Positions 1 to 11,444 of a stretch of 64,000 nt of DNA are shown here, one piece after another. Positions within the stretch are counted from its first letter, which is position 1; the number at the start of each line of letters is the position of its first letter. The translations under genes and the position numbers were made by a program. Below the pieces are notes generated by a model. It saw only the letters and a program-made list of their open reading frames with translations, did not search any database and was not told the DNA's origin. Source of the DNA: Corynespora cassiicola (lineage: Eukaryota > Ascomycota > Dothideomycetes > Pleosporales > Corynesporascaceae); assembly GCA_022059125.1 (NCBI GenBank), contig JAEUWY010000016.1, positions 1,054,001 through 1,118,000 of the forward strand, written 5' to 3'.

Positions 1-1775
1 AGGACCCGAGGGAAAGGAAACGGTGTAGCTAAATTCTTTGCTAAAGCTGCCCTCAATTCTCGGAAGACCATTTTCCACGGAGGTTTCACTGGATTCTGTA
101 GCTTTGCCAATAACATGTTCTTTTCCTTCTCGTCGTGTATCTCCTGTTTTTCTTCTATCAAAGCATTCCTCACCACATCAGCTAGGATGTTAATCGTGAG
201 ATCCTGGAAATGAAAGCAGGAAAATATGTGTAGCAGTTCGATCGCATCGTTAAACCGTAATCTCTGCGATGACTGTAATGACTCGTACAGAATCTCAAAC
301 GTCGAGAAGACATTTATGTTGTATACATCCTCTTTGGTTTCATATTCTTTTCTTACTTTTTCTCTGTTGTGTCTGTGGAGATAGTGTCTGATGTGTCCTA
401 TCTGGCAATCAAGAAATATCAGGTAATTGGCCCACTCACATACTCCAGATTGTATAGCCTTAGCGGCTTGCTCTAGCGCTAGAGGTAGATATCCCAATTC
501 ATGGCATATGGCTTTAGCAGATTTAATCACTGAGTCAAACCATGGGTGAGGTTCTCCTGCAGCTTTTAGAATCAGCATTTCGGCTTCTTCAGGATTCATG
601 GGGAGCAGTTCCAGATGCCTATCTCCAGCATTTCCATGGACAGTGTAGGCTGGATTGCGCGTCGTTATAATGCAACAACCCCTTGCTCCTTGCGGTAGTA
701 AATTATCAACATCAATCCGGTCTTCATCCACATTGTCGACTATGAGTAACCATGGCAGAGTTCGGGTAGCCAGCCAATTCTTGGCAGCCTTCTCGTTTGG
801 TGCAACCCCTCCAAGCATAGCTATAGTTGCGTAGCTGGTAGCTGCATGTTTTTCCGAGGTACCATCAACGTAAAAGATGCCCCAGAATCTGTGTTGGTAC
901 CCCTCGGCAAATCGTAAGGCCAATTCTGTCTTCCCCGAACCACTGAGCCCACATATTACAAAGACCTGTTGAGTTGGCAAAAGTGGGTCTTGAAACGAAG
1001 ACTTCAGTTTGGCCATCTCGGCTTCTCTACCAGTATAGTAGGTTCTGACTCGCCTCGGGACAACGAAATGGCGGTTGGGAACTGGAGGTACGTATGTTGT
1101 CACCGCTTTGGCTGCTCTCAGAGCCTCGCGGACCTAACAAACGGGGTCAGTGATCATCATCTTCAGGTAATATCGAATACATACTGGGTCAGTATTGTGT
1201 TGTTGGTAAAGGTTTAATTTTTGTTCCACCTTTGATATCTGGAGACTGAGTTGCTTCGCCGTCAAAGATCGGGTTTCAAGAACCTGGCCATCTTCGTTGG
1301 CAGCATCCTGATACCGTAATAAATCAACCCCCGCGAACAAGACACGCAAAAGCTCGGTGAATATCTTCAATGCATCATAAATATCTTGATACCATGCTTG
1401 GTTCTTCAGTCGAGTATTCGCGTCGATATATCCTAGAGATTGTCTCTCGATTCTGAGGGCTTCGAGACTAGATTGGAGCGGACGTATAACCGGTGTACAC
1501 TCGCTTATGATGGCCCTAGCACCATCAAGAACAGATTCTAGGTGATTCAATGTGTTTTCCCAGCGGAACTCAATTCGAACTGAGAGTTGTCGCCGTCCTT
1601 TAGTCGCAAGATCATGGAACGAATGGACAATATGGACAAGATCGCTCAGCTGATCAACGAAACTTGCCACCTCAGGGTCTGAATCAGAAGCATATATGTT
1701 CTCGAGTATTTTCAAAGCTGCCTGTACGGCCTTGAGGAAATGGCCTGTACCTAGACCGTCGAATAGCTCTGACAT
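1..1775 (-). CDS. NB-ARC (NLR-like STAND) protein, partial, C-terminus beyond the window edge
   Basis: Signal-transducing ATPase of the STAND/NLR class. Two exons are visible: 1185-1775 and 1-1133, joined over a 51-bp intron (GTATGT..TTAG, branch-like CACTGACC). The start is ATG at 1775. The first ~197 residues form an alpha-helical N-terminal domain like the fungal STAND N-terminal domains (no catalytic signature seen). An NB-ARC NTPase follows: P-loop GLSGSGKTELA, Walker B LLIVDNVD, the RNBS-B-like GCCIITTRN and a GLPL-like GYLPLALEQAA. The frame stays open to base 1, so the winged-helix end and the repeat domain (TPR or similar is usual in this family) lie outside. It is head-to-head with the HET gene starting near 2792, about 1 kb away. 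The NB-ARC call is firm; the effector role of the N-terminus is not known. Confidence 0.88.
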
Positions 1776-2791
1776 TGTCACTCAAAGGACTAAGTGGCAA
1801 TTTCTGGGGCAGTTTCTCTGACAGTATATAATTACACTCATGTCATAAGATAATTCAGACAACATATAATGCAGAACTCACCGGATTTGGACTCAGCTCA
1901 CCAAGATAGCTTAGTTAGATATGCAAGGAGGAGAAACGGGGAGATTGCTGACAGGCTGCGGATTACATCACAGCGCTAAATGACGACGGTTAATTGGGCC
2001 ATACTAACGCCATATTCCAGTGCACAGCAAGGCTCATCCTTGAGAAGATACTTCATCGCCGATGCGCTTATATTGTAGTCCGAAATTGCTCTTACCAGCG
2101 GTATTACTTACCAGTATTATTCTGCGGTAGAAAGACGTTCATTTTGGGGAGAGTAAGCTGGTTCGCAGCTACTAATGCTTATAAAATGCTTATTCTCACA
2201 GTAAATGCCTTCTTTCGATGGCGGCTGTATTTCTAGTTTGACTCGTATTTTTTTCTTTATCAACAGCAACGCTGACAGTGCAGTTAGCTCTTAATCTCAA
2301 ATAAAGACACTTTTTCTGAGACTCGATATGGCAACATTGCGCTTCATGTGTGTCACTAAAGACCCTACATTTATTTTTCTTGTCTCCATAAAGTAATAGT
2401 GACTAGTTCCATGCAATGTGCTGACGCCTATTCCAGGAGTACGTCAAGAACTCACACGCATTTCTTAATCTCAATATCCTCGCTATAGATAGCATAGCTG
2501 AACAATTCATTATCAAATTCTTTGGTAATATAATTGTATTCATGTCTCCAGTAATTTGGATATTCAAGTCATGATGTAATACCGTAGCTACATTACCGTT
2601 GGCTAGGGTCACGTGCGTCACTCGCAACTCGTCAGCTGACCCAATGCCAAGTAATTGGACGTCCAGCCTTGTCCCATACCACCTCGGTTAAATATATTCT
2701 CAAATCCACAGCTGTACATATGAGCCACTCCGTCATTGATGTTAAAATATTGCTTTATAGTCAAACATATATTCCGACTCACAGGCATCGC
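1776..2791. promoter_or_regulatory. Divergent intergenic region between the NB-ARC and HET genes
   Basis: About 1 kb, AT-rich by eye, holding the 5' regions of both divergent genes. I see no supported ORF, tRNA or transposon ends. Short open frames here lack coding character. Confidence 0.5.
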
Positions 2792-4979
2792 ATGTCTTCT
2801 AGGATGGAAACTGACCAAGTAGCTCCTTTTGAGTATCCAGCTCTTCCTATAGATGTGGATGCCATTCGTATATTAAAGATTGAGCCGGGTGAATTCCAAA
2901 ATCCCCTCTCAGGAACACTCAGTCCGATAACTTTTGGCGAAACCCCCAAATATGTAGCACTATCATACACATGGAGCAGCTCATATCCCGATAACTCGAA
3001 AATCCCGATTACACCCAGCCCCTCGGGGCCTCTAAATCATCCGCAAGAAACTTTACCGGGGCGAGTAGGTACCTTGTTACCAAACCCACAAGAACACAAT
3101 CCCAGGCCAACGGCCCAACTCGCGGCTGAGCACGTGCCAGAATCAATAGTTCCTTCGCTGCCAGCTATTGACTCTCCTGGCAAAATTATTATCAATGGGA
3201 GGCCCTTTCGTATCCAGCAGAATTTGCATCTTGCCTTGCTGCACCTCCGATCTCCAACACGCCCTATCACGATATGGGCCGATGCAATCTGCATAAATCA
3301 AAATGACAAAGAAGAAAAAAACCGTCAAGTTGCCTTGATGTCATTTGTATACAAGCGGGCAAAAACAGTTGTGGCATGGCTTGGAGTTAGGGACCACGAA
3401 TCAGTCGCCGGTGCTTTCCGTGCTATGTCCCTCGAGTGGAAATCTGGAAAGACGCAACACTTTGGGGCGTTCGTTTCAGGGGAGGGCAAAATGCGGTGTT
3501 CGCTTAAGCCTAATCGAGACACTTTTGCGCGTATTCTGGAGAGTAAATACTGGAGACGCATCTGGATTGTACAGGAAGTGTGCTTGCCACGCAGCCTAGT
3601 ATTTGCATATGGCTCAGAAATTTGGAAATATGAAGATCTTCTGAGTTGGGAATATTTCCAAGATGTGAATTCGGACACACAACTGGCAAAACCAAAACCA
3701 CATTACTTTGATCCGGTTTTTAAGCTCCTTCAGACAAGAGGAGAAAGACATAAAGACACGATGCGGCTCGAAACTTTGATCGAGAGATTTTCGGAAAACG
3801 GATGCTTTCAATCACAGGATCACGTGTATGGTTTGGTTGCTTGCGCCAACGATGTCCGGCCATTTGCGGGACAGGATGATACAGCAGACTCTCTAAAGGA
3901 ACACATTGCCATGCTCAGCTCTGGATTGAACCCATCTTATCAGCACTTGAAAGAAAACACCCCTCTAAAAGTCGACTATCTCTGCTCGCTTTACAAAATA
4001 TGGATGGATGTGGTGGCGGCTGCGTACTTCCAGCCTCGAGAGCTTGAACCCAACGCAATCGTGCAACAAGTAGTCGAAATACTAGGAACTGTGCCAGGCC
4101 GAATGCTCAAATTTGTCAAGATACCTTTAGAACGCCAAATCAGCATTGTAAGAGTTTCAGGCATAGTACAAAATGCTCTCGGTAAAAAGATGGGTGGAGA
4201 GATCGAGAGACAAGACGATTCAGTAAGCGCGCGAACTATGGCCGGCTTTCGTCTGAGCTAACGCCATTTAGTGTGGGAAAGAACATCCAGTCATAGCAGC
4301 GCTGGGTTACATTGCCGGCAAGATTCTCCAGGTCGGACCAGACTACAGAGCGCTTGTTGGCTCTTCGTCTACAGAACAGAAGTGGACTGGTGGTTGGCTG
4401 AACAACTACCGAGATCCGGAAGACCTGGAGATTTTGCGGCAACTGAATGAAGACTACACGGCCAGAATAATCGACTTCGAGGATACAGATCTGGCAAGAA
4501 TTCGCACCATCTATAACCCTTATGTGTCGGCCCGGTCTATCTTCCACAAGGGACACCATGGCTCTAGGGCCTTAAATTTCAGCCATACCACAGAGTATCA
4601 GAAATTGAAGGAAGATCTACTCGCTACAGATAAATCCCCACGAATCTTTCTCGGCACAAAACACCTACTTGGCCTTGTCCCTCCGACAGCGACAGTAGGA
4701 GACGTCATCGTGAGATTCTGGAACTGCAATGCCGCTATTGTCATGCGACCCGTCAACACAGACCCCATGAGACCATCTTACATGCTCGTCGGCCGAGCGG
4801 ATGTAGCCGAAATGGCAGGTAGCACGGATAGTTCGGCTTCGACAACTCCTTCAAGTACATCACGGTGGATATCTAGCCCACCCCCAGGCTCCCATCTCTT
4901 CACACAACATTCAGAAGCTGTGTATGTGGATCTAGATCTTAAAAGTCTACAGATGATCACATCCAACATATCAGTCTAG
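2792..4979 (+). CDS. Heterokaryon incompatibility (HET) domain protein
   Basis: HET-domain protein of ~712 residues; HET domains trigger cell death or growth arrest after nonself recognition in ascomycetes. Exons 2792-4222 and 4272-4979 join in phase over a 49-bp intron (GTAAGC..TTTAG, branch GCTAACG). HET core: KYVALSYTWS near residue 55, then WADAICINQNDKEEKNRQ near 162-179 and SFVYKRAKTVVAWLG near 184-198. A proline-rich stretch of ~60 residues sits between the first two blocks, longer than usual. The C-terminus has the conserved GLVPPTATVGDVI and YMLVGRADV segments seen at the end of many full-length HET proteins, so the gene looks complete. The start is uncertain: in-frame ATGs lie at 2720, 2792 and 2804. 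The neighbouring divergent gene is an NB-ARC protein, which suggests a shared role (inference). Confidence 0.9.
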
Positions 4980-5175
4980 ATCGAAGATCTTTAGAGCAAA
5001 ATGCTGCCTGAGAGTCAGCTGAGGTGTAAGGATGTGGAGTCTCGGCAAACGTCATTTTCATGTCATAATCTTAGTCTACGGAGTCTATAGAGTGCACTTA
5101 AATAGAAGCGCTATACTTTAATGATCCCAATCCCAGTGGTCCAACCAATAGTAACACTGTGCCACCCCATCCCCA

Positions 5176-6139
5176 TCACTCCACCTTCTCACCCCCAACC
5201 ACCTCCCTCATCTCCCTCACAATATCCATCAATATACTCGTAGCAACAGCCGTCAAAACATGCCACCACCCATGCAACTCCAACCCCCACGCCCACGGCA
5301 CCCCAATCCTCTCCCTAATCTCCCTAATCTCCTTACAAAACTCCAAATCCACATTCCACACCAAATACCCCGCCAACAAAATGCTCAGCGCAACCCACCC
5401 CCTCGCTCTCCAACTCTCCCTCTTCGCCTTCGGAAACGGCGGCTCCAGCCAGTAGAACAAGTACAAGCTGCGCAGCACGATCAGCAAAACCGCCAGCGCG
5501 AAGGCCACTGCGTGATAGATGATCTTCCCCGTCCACACGTAGAACGCCGCAAACAGCGGGAACACAATCGCTAGGCCGATGCTGATGTATTTTGATGTTG
5601 GAGCTGAGGTGCGCATCGTGAGGGTGCCTTGGAGCAGCGACCATGCGAGCCCGAGCATGGAGAGCTCATCCGCGAATTGCAGCGTTTGGCGGAGCGAAGC
5701 GTGAAATAGGAAGGACGATATGCCGAGAATGAGGAGGGAGATGGACATGAAGTCTGCTCTGCGAGCTGGGGAGCTGGGGGTTTGGGGGGTGTGCATGTAG
5801 CGGAGGGCGAAGTAGACTGTTTGGATTAGCGTGGGTAGCCTCTCCGCTGAACAACTCTCCCTCTTTGTTTCTCTCTTCCTGTTTTCGGGCCGGGGAGGGA
5901 GTGGGGGATTGGGGGGATGGGGCTTGGGCGTACCGTATGCGAGGTTTGTGATTGAGTTTATGAATTCGGCGATCCAGCGCGTAACTGCGTAGTCTTCCTC
6001 GCAAAAACTGACTTGTTAGCCTTGTACTTGGTAAGTTTTCTGGTCGGGCATGGGCTTACTTTGCCGCGCTAGAGGGCGGACTCCATACTCCATTGAGGGC
6101 ATGGCGATCGCCAGCAAAATGGCGGTTATGGTGGCCCAT
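5176..6139 (-). CDS. Alkaline ceramidase (ACER/YPC1 family)
   Basis: Multi-pass ER membrane hydrolase releasing free fatty acid and sphingoid base from (phyto)ceramide. Three exons: 6060-6139, 5934-6007 and 5176-5846, giving 274 residues, near the family length. The start is ATG at 6139. Conserved pieces in order: GVWSPPSS and FCEEDYAVTRWIAEFINS near the N-terminus, SSFLFHASL with the family Ser and His, QFADELSM with the Asp, and WNVDLEFC followed by LHGWWHVLTA with the two zinc-ligand histidines near the C-terminus. Six to seven hydrophobic segments are visible. The usual ..STIDWCE.. motif reads SSAANFCEE here, a mild departure. It converges on the HET gene (196-bp gap). Whether it prefers ceramide or phytoceramide cannot be told. 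Confidence 0.9.
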
Positions 6140-6787
6140 TGGATAGCACTGGGAGCGGCGCGGTGGTATTAGGGCTTGGGGCTTGGGTAGGGTGTGGGGA
6201 GGCTGAAGGTTTGCATACTGTGACGCCAAGGGAGCTGAAGAGATGACTAAGAATGGCGTGGGGGTTTGGGGTGATGTGCCTTGGTTTGTGTAACGCGGCG
6301 AAGTCACTGTATTGGGGGATCTGTGCTTGGGGGAATCCAGGGATGGACCAGATCTGCGGAACATGAAGGCTGGTGGTGCCTTGGAACCCTTTACAGTACC
6401 AATACCTTCTGGAACTTATATAAACTAAATTTCAGCCGGGTAGTGGCTTATGAGCTTTTATTTCGTGATAACCTTATATTTTGTACACAGTACACCTTGC
6501 TAGTGATTTATAAGCTCGAAAAGAATGCAAAGCTGCTAGATAGTGTAGTTAACAACCAAAAGTAAAGAAGTGGCGCATGCTTTGAAAGAGAATAAACAAA
6601 CATTGAAATCGGAAATTTGAGATATTTACGTGGTCATTTGATTCTAAGTTGGAAATTCTGGCTGGCTGGATTCATTGATATCCTTTTCTTTTTCTTTTTT
6701 TGTCTCCATCCCTTAGATGCCCAAGGACTAAGAGCAGTTGAGCTGCTCATCAACTGTCAAGAAAGAAATGCCAATAGAACATATGCT
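6140..6787. other. Intergenic: ceramidase upstream region and TFIIIC-subunit 3' flank
   Basis: About 650 bp. G/T-rich next to the ceramidase start, then AT-rich towards the TFIIIC gene end, including a poly-pyrimidine run near 6680-6700. No supported gene or RNA. Confidence 0.4.
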
Positions 6788-9400
6788 TTACCCAACAAAC
6801 TTTCCCCCACAATAGATGCACGCATCGCAAGCCAAAAACAACACCCGAGTAAGTGTGACTGGCAAATCTCTCTTCCTTCCGCTTGCCTCACTGCGCTCAT
6901 CCACACCGGGCTTTGCGTTAGCTTTTGCACCTTGTTTCGCACTTGAATCTGGGTTAACAACTGATATTTCGACATCTGAACCATTATCATTCCGACTCTC
7001 GCATCTTGCTTCGCCCAAGTCCTGTACACTGGGTGTCAGGGTTACGGTTTCCTGCTCAAATACGTACTCATCGCTGAAAAAGACGGAATTGCAGATGGCA
7101 CAATACTTTGAGATTCCCGGGCTCTGGATGGTGAGAAAGGTAAGGCGACAACGCGGGTACTTATGCCCGTTCATGCAGGTAGCTTGGGTGGGGTCCATGA
7201 AGGGAATTTGAGCGTCGCAAAAGTCGCACGTCTCGTCACCGAATATGTAGTCTGGTGGGTTCTGTGCGGCTGCTGTGGTGTCATCCGGCGCCCCTTCTGC
7301 ATTTTCCGAATTTTGAATAAGCCTAGAGACGAACGCTCGGAGACTGCGATGTGAGGTGAGGATTTCGTAGCTGAAGGAGTCGGGCTTGGAGAGGTAGGGT
7401 GGGAGTTTGATGAGCTCTTCAGTGAGCCGATATGCAATCAACGTTCGCTCGAGGGTCAAAGTCGCTGATGGATTGCAAACGCTAGAGAGCAAGACATTGT
7501 AGCGATCCCTTAACGTTTCTGGCATGAGGAAAGCATTTTGTTTGAACAGGGGTACGAGTGTGTTCAAATCAGTCGCTTTATACGAAGCCGTTTTTGCGAT
7601 CTCGCGGTCGTGTGAGGGATTCCCAAAAGTTTGCATGAGCTTTTCAACCAACGGCTCGATATATGAAGGCATGTCTTGGACTTTTTCAATCTTGTTCTCT
7701 AACCACTTTTTGGTAGAGTAAAGGATTGCCTCTGCGCTGGCATAGCTCGAAGATGGTACCAGCCAATCGTGCTGACCATCATAAGACCTTACAGGGTGTA
7801 TCGCGATTGTAAGAGATCGATCTGCAGGCTGACCGTATTCCATCATGTCGGTAGGATGAAGGGTATGGGTGGAAGCGATGAACTCTCCCAATGGCGAATT
7901 TACCAGACCCCAGATCTTTGCCTTTGAATGCCCACCGAGATTGAATTCTTCACTGTATAATCTTGCGCTCTCTGCAATATGCTGTTGCCAGTTGGGAGTC
8001 GGAAGTGCTGATATTTGACTAGGTGAGGCTTTGGCTGCAGCTGTAGGGCTCTTGAAGCCAGCCTGAAAGGATGCGAAGTGAATCTCGGCCGAAGATTCTG
8101 TGGAATGATGCCATGATACTCCTGATATCTCATCCCACCTGCCATCTAGATGATGAGAGGCTCGATTGAGTATTGAAGCATTGGATGGTGAGACCATCAA
8201 GCATATAAGCTCAGAATTGGTGAACAATGCAAGTGTCAGACTGTCATCTGGGCCAACTTTTGGGGACCATTTCATCGGTCCAGCAAACCGCAGCTCGATA
8301 TTTGGATATACAATCTCGTCAGCGATGTCAATGGCCTGGCCTGAGTATGTAACGACTCGGGCTCGCACGTCCTCATTGGTTGCATAAGCCAAGACTGAAT
8401 GAAACGAGTCCCCTCTCAGAATCCACGGGCTCCAAGCAATATGCGAGATATGGCGCTGTTGCTTCATGGTTTCGTCAAAGATACCCGTAGATTCGAAGAT
8501 ACTATCTGAATCTGGTGTGATTGCAAGTGGCGTTCCAAGTATCTTCGCGTTCCAGTCGTCATCTGCCCCTTGTGACGATGTGGGTGAGTTGATGGCTAGT
8601 ATGATGACATGGTTGTCGTCATTGGCAACTGCAACTAGCTGCGGACCCCATGAAAGCTGTGTTCCGATAGTATTGACTGGCTGATCACGTCGCATGGCTG
8701 GAGCCCAGGCAAAAGCCCTAACACGTTTCCACAGACGGATCTTCTCGTCTGGATCTGATGTGAGGTGACTTTTCACCGACGATACATTAGTACAAATGTA
8801 ATCCTCGAGGGTTTTGTTGATCATCAATCTTCGATCCCAACTGGTTTCTTCCTCTGGTTTGCCGTTCGCAGCCCAGATGGAGAGAACAAGGTTAGTTGTC
8901 AACACGCCCAGTGCGCATCTGCGATGCTTCGCCAGGCCAGCAGGAGACCATGAGATGCGTACAGGATAGCTCTCCGAAATCTCTTCGCCGACGGAGAATG
9001 TTTCCGAGGGTGCAGGTTCCTTTGGGGGTAGCTCCTGTTGAGTAAACCAAGGTGCCTGGATAGACAGGTGTCGCCATTCAGCTTGTTCTATCTCGGATTC
9101 GAAAGAGTCTAGATTGAAGAACTTGAAATTTCTGTTAGCATGTTTACTTGCTCCCAGTTTGGCGCAACGCACGAGCAGCTCGACATGCAAGTTTGAAGAC
9201 TGAGCGACGATGCCGTCTTCCGACCAGTCGAGTGTATTGGGGTGGCATGGCCAGAGATTAATTTCCGTCACGTCTGCCATTTCAAAACGGAATTTCGGGT
9301 GCAGTGAAAATGACTGGACTGTCTCATCCTGCGTTGTTGTGGAAAGGTGCAGAGTCGTGGTGGTTGCAGTCGCTTTCAACTTTTGTACCGCCCGAGTCAT
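6788..9400 (-). CDS. RNA polymerase III transcription factor TFIIIC90-type subunit (Sfc9-like)
   Basis: Subunit of TFIIIC, which binds A/B boxes of tRNA genes in the nucleus and recruits TFIIIB. Single open frame of 870 codons with no required intron. The N-terminal half has repeated beta-strand/WD-like segments beginning at ADVTEINLWPCHPNTLDW, matching the TFIIIC delta N-terminal propeller. The C-terminus carries the zf-TFIIIC zinc module: CDFCDAQIPF, CMNGHKYPRC, KYCAICNSVFF (about residues 720-775) and the terminal CDACIYCGGKF. The start is ATG at 9400; a second in-frame ATG near 9280, just before ADVTEINLWP, would remove a low-complexity 40-residue leader and fits homologues better. It lies 101 bp downstream of ALG1 on the same strand. 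Confidence 0.85.
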   Translation of the reverse strand: MTRAVQKLKATATTTTLHLSTTTQDETVQSFSLHPKFRFEMADVTEINLWPCHPNTLDWSEDGIVAQSSNLHVELLVRCAKLGASKHANRNFKFFNLDSFESEIEQAEWRHLSIQAPWFTQQELPPKEPAPSETFSVGEEISESYPVRISWSPAGLAKHRRCALGVLTTNLVLSIWAANGKPEEETSWDRRLMINKTLEDYICTNVSSVKSHLTSDPDEKIRLWKRVRAFAWAPAMRRDQPVNTIGTQLSWGPQLVAVANDDNHVIILAINSPTSSQGADDDWNAKILGTPLAITPDSDSIFESTGIFDETMKQQRHISHIAWSPWILRGDSFHSVLAYATNEDVRARVVTYSGQAIDIADEIVYPNIELRFAGPMKWSPKVGPDDSLTLALFTNSELICLMVSPSNASILNRASHHLDGRWDEISGVSWHHSTESSAEIHFASFQAGFKSPTAAAKASPSQISALPTPNWQQHIAESARLYSEEFNLGGHSKAKIWGLVNSPLGEFIASTHTLHPTDMMEYGQPADRSLTIAIHPVRSYDGQHDWLVPSSSYASAEAILYSTKKWLENKIEKVQDMPSYIEPLVEKLMQTFGNPSHDREIAKTASYKATDLNTLVPLFKQNAFLMPETLRDRYNVLLSSVCNPSATLTLERTLIAYRLTEELIKLPPYLSKPDSFSYEILTSHRSLRAFVSRLIQNSENAEGAPDDTTAAAQNPPDYIFGDETCDFCDAQIPFMDPTQATCMNGHKYPRCRLTFLTIQSPGISKYCAICNSVFFSDEYVFEQETVTLTPSVQDLGEARCESRNDNGSDVEISVVNPDSSAKQGAKANAKPGVDERSEASGRKRDLPVTLTRVLFLACDACIYCGGKFVG

Positions 9401-9501
9401 GCGGGCTAGGTCTCTTTGGGACTAGCGTCGTTCACCCTACCTGCACGGCTGTGATGCTGAAATCCATGGTTTTACATTTTTCTGTTGAAGAGATGAACAA
9501 A

Positions 9502-11060
9502 TCAAACGAGCTTGAATAGTTTTCCGCCGACTCGATCCCACTCATCATCCCACCGGTTCTCACTCTCCTCCAGTGCCCCTTTCTTCAAAGTCGACAGCAG
9601 CTCGGCTTGGTCGCCAAACAGACTGGAAAGCTGCTCGGTGAGTTGTTCAGAGCTCTGGAAGCCTTTCCCGTTTACGTCTTCTTTCACAAGTTCTGGCCAT
9701 GCTTCAAATTTGCCCCAGCCGACGACAGGAAGTCCTGCACCAAACATGTCGACGACTTTCATGGGAAGATCTACCCCCGAAGAAGACATGTGGAGAGATA
9801 TACCCAGATCTGCGGCTGCCAGAAGTAGAGCATAGTCCTCGGCAGTCAACCAAGCAGTCTTTATGAGGACGTTTGAAAGTTTATTATCTTGATTCATTGT
9901 CTGAATCTGAGATAGGTAATGCTCCTTGAGCGGACCTTTGCCGGTAATGATAGCCAGTATCTTGGGCAACTGTGTCTTGGATGTAGCTTTCGCAGAGTAT
10001 GCACACAGTGCATCAAGAAGAATTGAAAAATCCTCGTCTGCGGTCCACGAAGTCGAGCTGACAATCAGTTTCCAGGGGGTCGTGGATGAGGATGATAGAT
10101 CGGAGGTATATTGGGCCGTCTCTGGCAGGCGGGCAAGGAACTCTTCCCTTTCTTGGCCATCAATTGGGCGGAATATGGCAGCAGGTCGATCGTGTAGGGG
10201 GTGGGCGGTTACGCCGTATTCGTCCTTTAGCACACGAGCCATGGCATTGGTAACGGTGATGTGTTCGGCAGCAAATCGAGCAAATAATTTTTCATACCAA
10301 GCGGAAATTTTGACAAGGGGATGGTTGGGTCCCAATTTTAGAGCAAGAATCGAGTAGCCAAAGTTGTGCCAATCAATGACGAGGCTCGTGTTGCGGAGAA
10401 AGCTAACCACCGTGGCAATGGCCAGGGTGGGTATCGAAGGAGGGTTCTACACGATGAGTAGACATTCAACACCCAGGACAGACGGCTCTCACCTGAACCA
10501 ACATCCATCTCGCAGGGTCGGTGCGGTAGCCAAGTGCACGGTAGAGGCTCCGGATTTGCCAGAGGACCTTGAGAGGGGCCAGAATAGGGAAAAGGGCTTT
10601 GCTGCTTGAGCGGAGAAAGGTCGGTGCAGGGACGAGTGGCACAATGGTAATCAACGGATTCGAATCAATAGCAGGATGCACCTCAGACTCTGGAAAACAG
10701 TTAATGCTGCACACGCGAGGGAAAGAAACGGCGGCGAGTACCTTTGTAGCCAATCAGAAAGACCCTGCCACCGTGCTTTGCGATGCTAATAGCGTGGTAC
10801 TGCATCCGCGGGGAGCGGCCAATGTCTCCCAGCACCACCACCTGCGTCGTCCGGCCCTGTCGAAAGGGCGGCGTCGTCTTGCCATCCTTGTCTGTTGCTT
10901 CAACCTCGTTGCCGTTTTCGTCGACGATCTTCAGCGGCCTGTCCTTGTAGGGGTCGTACTGCGACGGCAGCGTGAGCAGGACCAGAGAAAGGGTGGTCGA
11001 CAGCGCGACGGCGACAAAGAGCAGGATGTCGAACGTCTTGCTGAAGTACTCGCCGAACAT
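9502..11060 (-). CDS. alg1: Chitobiosyldiphosphodolichol beta-mannosyltransferase
   Basis: Adds the first beta-1,4-mannose from GDP-mannose to dolichol-PP-GlcNAc2 on the cytosolic ER face, in N-glycan precursor assembly. Three exons: 10742-11060, 10493-10689 and 9502-10446, giving 486 residues, the usual ALG1 length. An N-terminal membrane anchor spans about residues 10-30 ([18 protein letters not shown]). The conserved [21 protein letters not shown] follows at about 75-95, then DWHNFGYS, then a GT-B donor-site segment [18 protein letters not shown] near 400-420. The start context CACCATGTT is good. Its start faces the MSC2 start 384 bp away. The RFT1 gene of the same pathway lies ~27 kb to the right. 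Confidence 0.95.
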
Positions 11061-11444
11061 GGTGAGCGGCCGGATCAGGACTCGACGAAGGCCGGGAGCG
11101 GTTTGGTGAAGCTGCGGTCACGTTGGTGGGCGGCGGCGTTGCAGGGCACCGACAGCCACACGTCGCGCCAACACCAACAGGGCAGGCGGAGATTTTGCCG
11201 GGCGCCACCCGAACTGTCAAAGACCAAGACCCCTGAGTCCGCATCATGTCGAATTGAAACATGGTCGCAAAAGCCGCGTTGCCTCATCTCTCCCTCCACA
11301 GGCCCCGCAACCGCTCCCTTTCCCTGCGCCAATCTGCTGGAGCTGCGCTGCTCGAACCGGCCCTGGCCCGCCCAAACCGTATCGCCTTTTCCCCAATTTG
11401 ATGTCCCGCCGCCCGCTATCAATCGTCCTCCGTGCGCAAAGCTC
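11061..11444. promoter_or_regulatory. Divergent promoter of ALG1 and MSC2
   Basis: 384 bp between two outward-facing starts, GC-rich. It must hold both core promoters. No TATA box or named factor site could be assigned with confidence. Confidence 0.6.

Noticed and set aside
2669..2791. N-terminal extension of the HET protein to 2669 or 2720
   Set aside because: 2669 is a TTG, and the region before 2792 reads as leader-like sequence; the conserved part begins after 2804. Kept only as an uncertainty in the start.
10569..11444. Extension of the MSC2 frame upstream by ~290 codons
   Set aside because: It would run through the divergent promoter and over ALG1 exons. The sequence before ATG 11445 shows no protein-like content.
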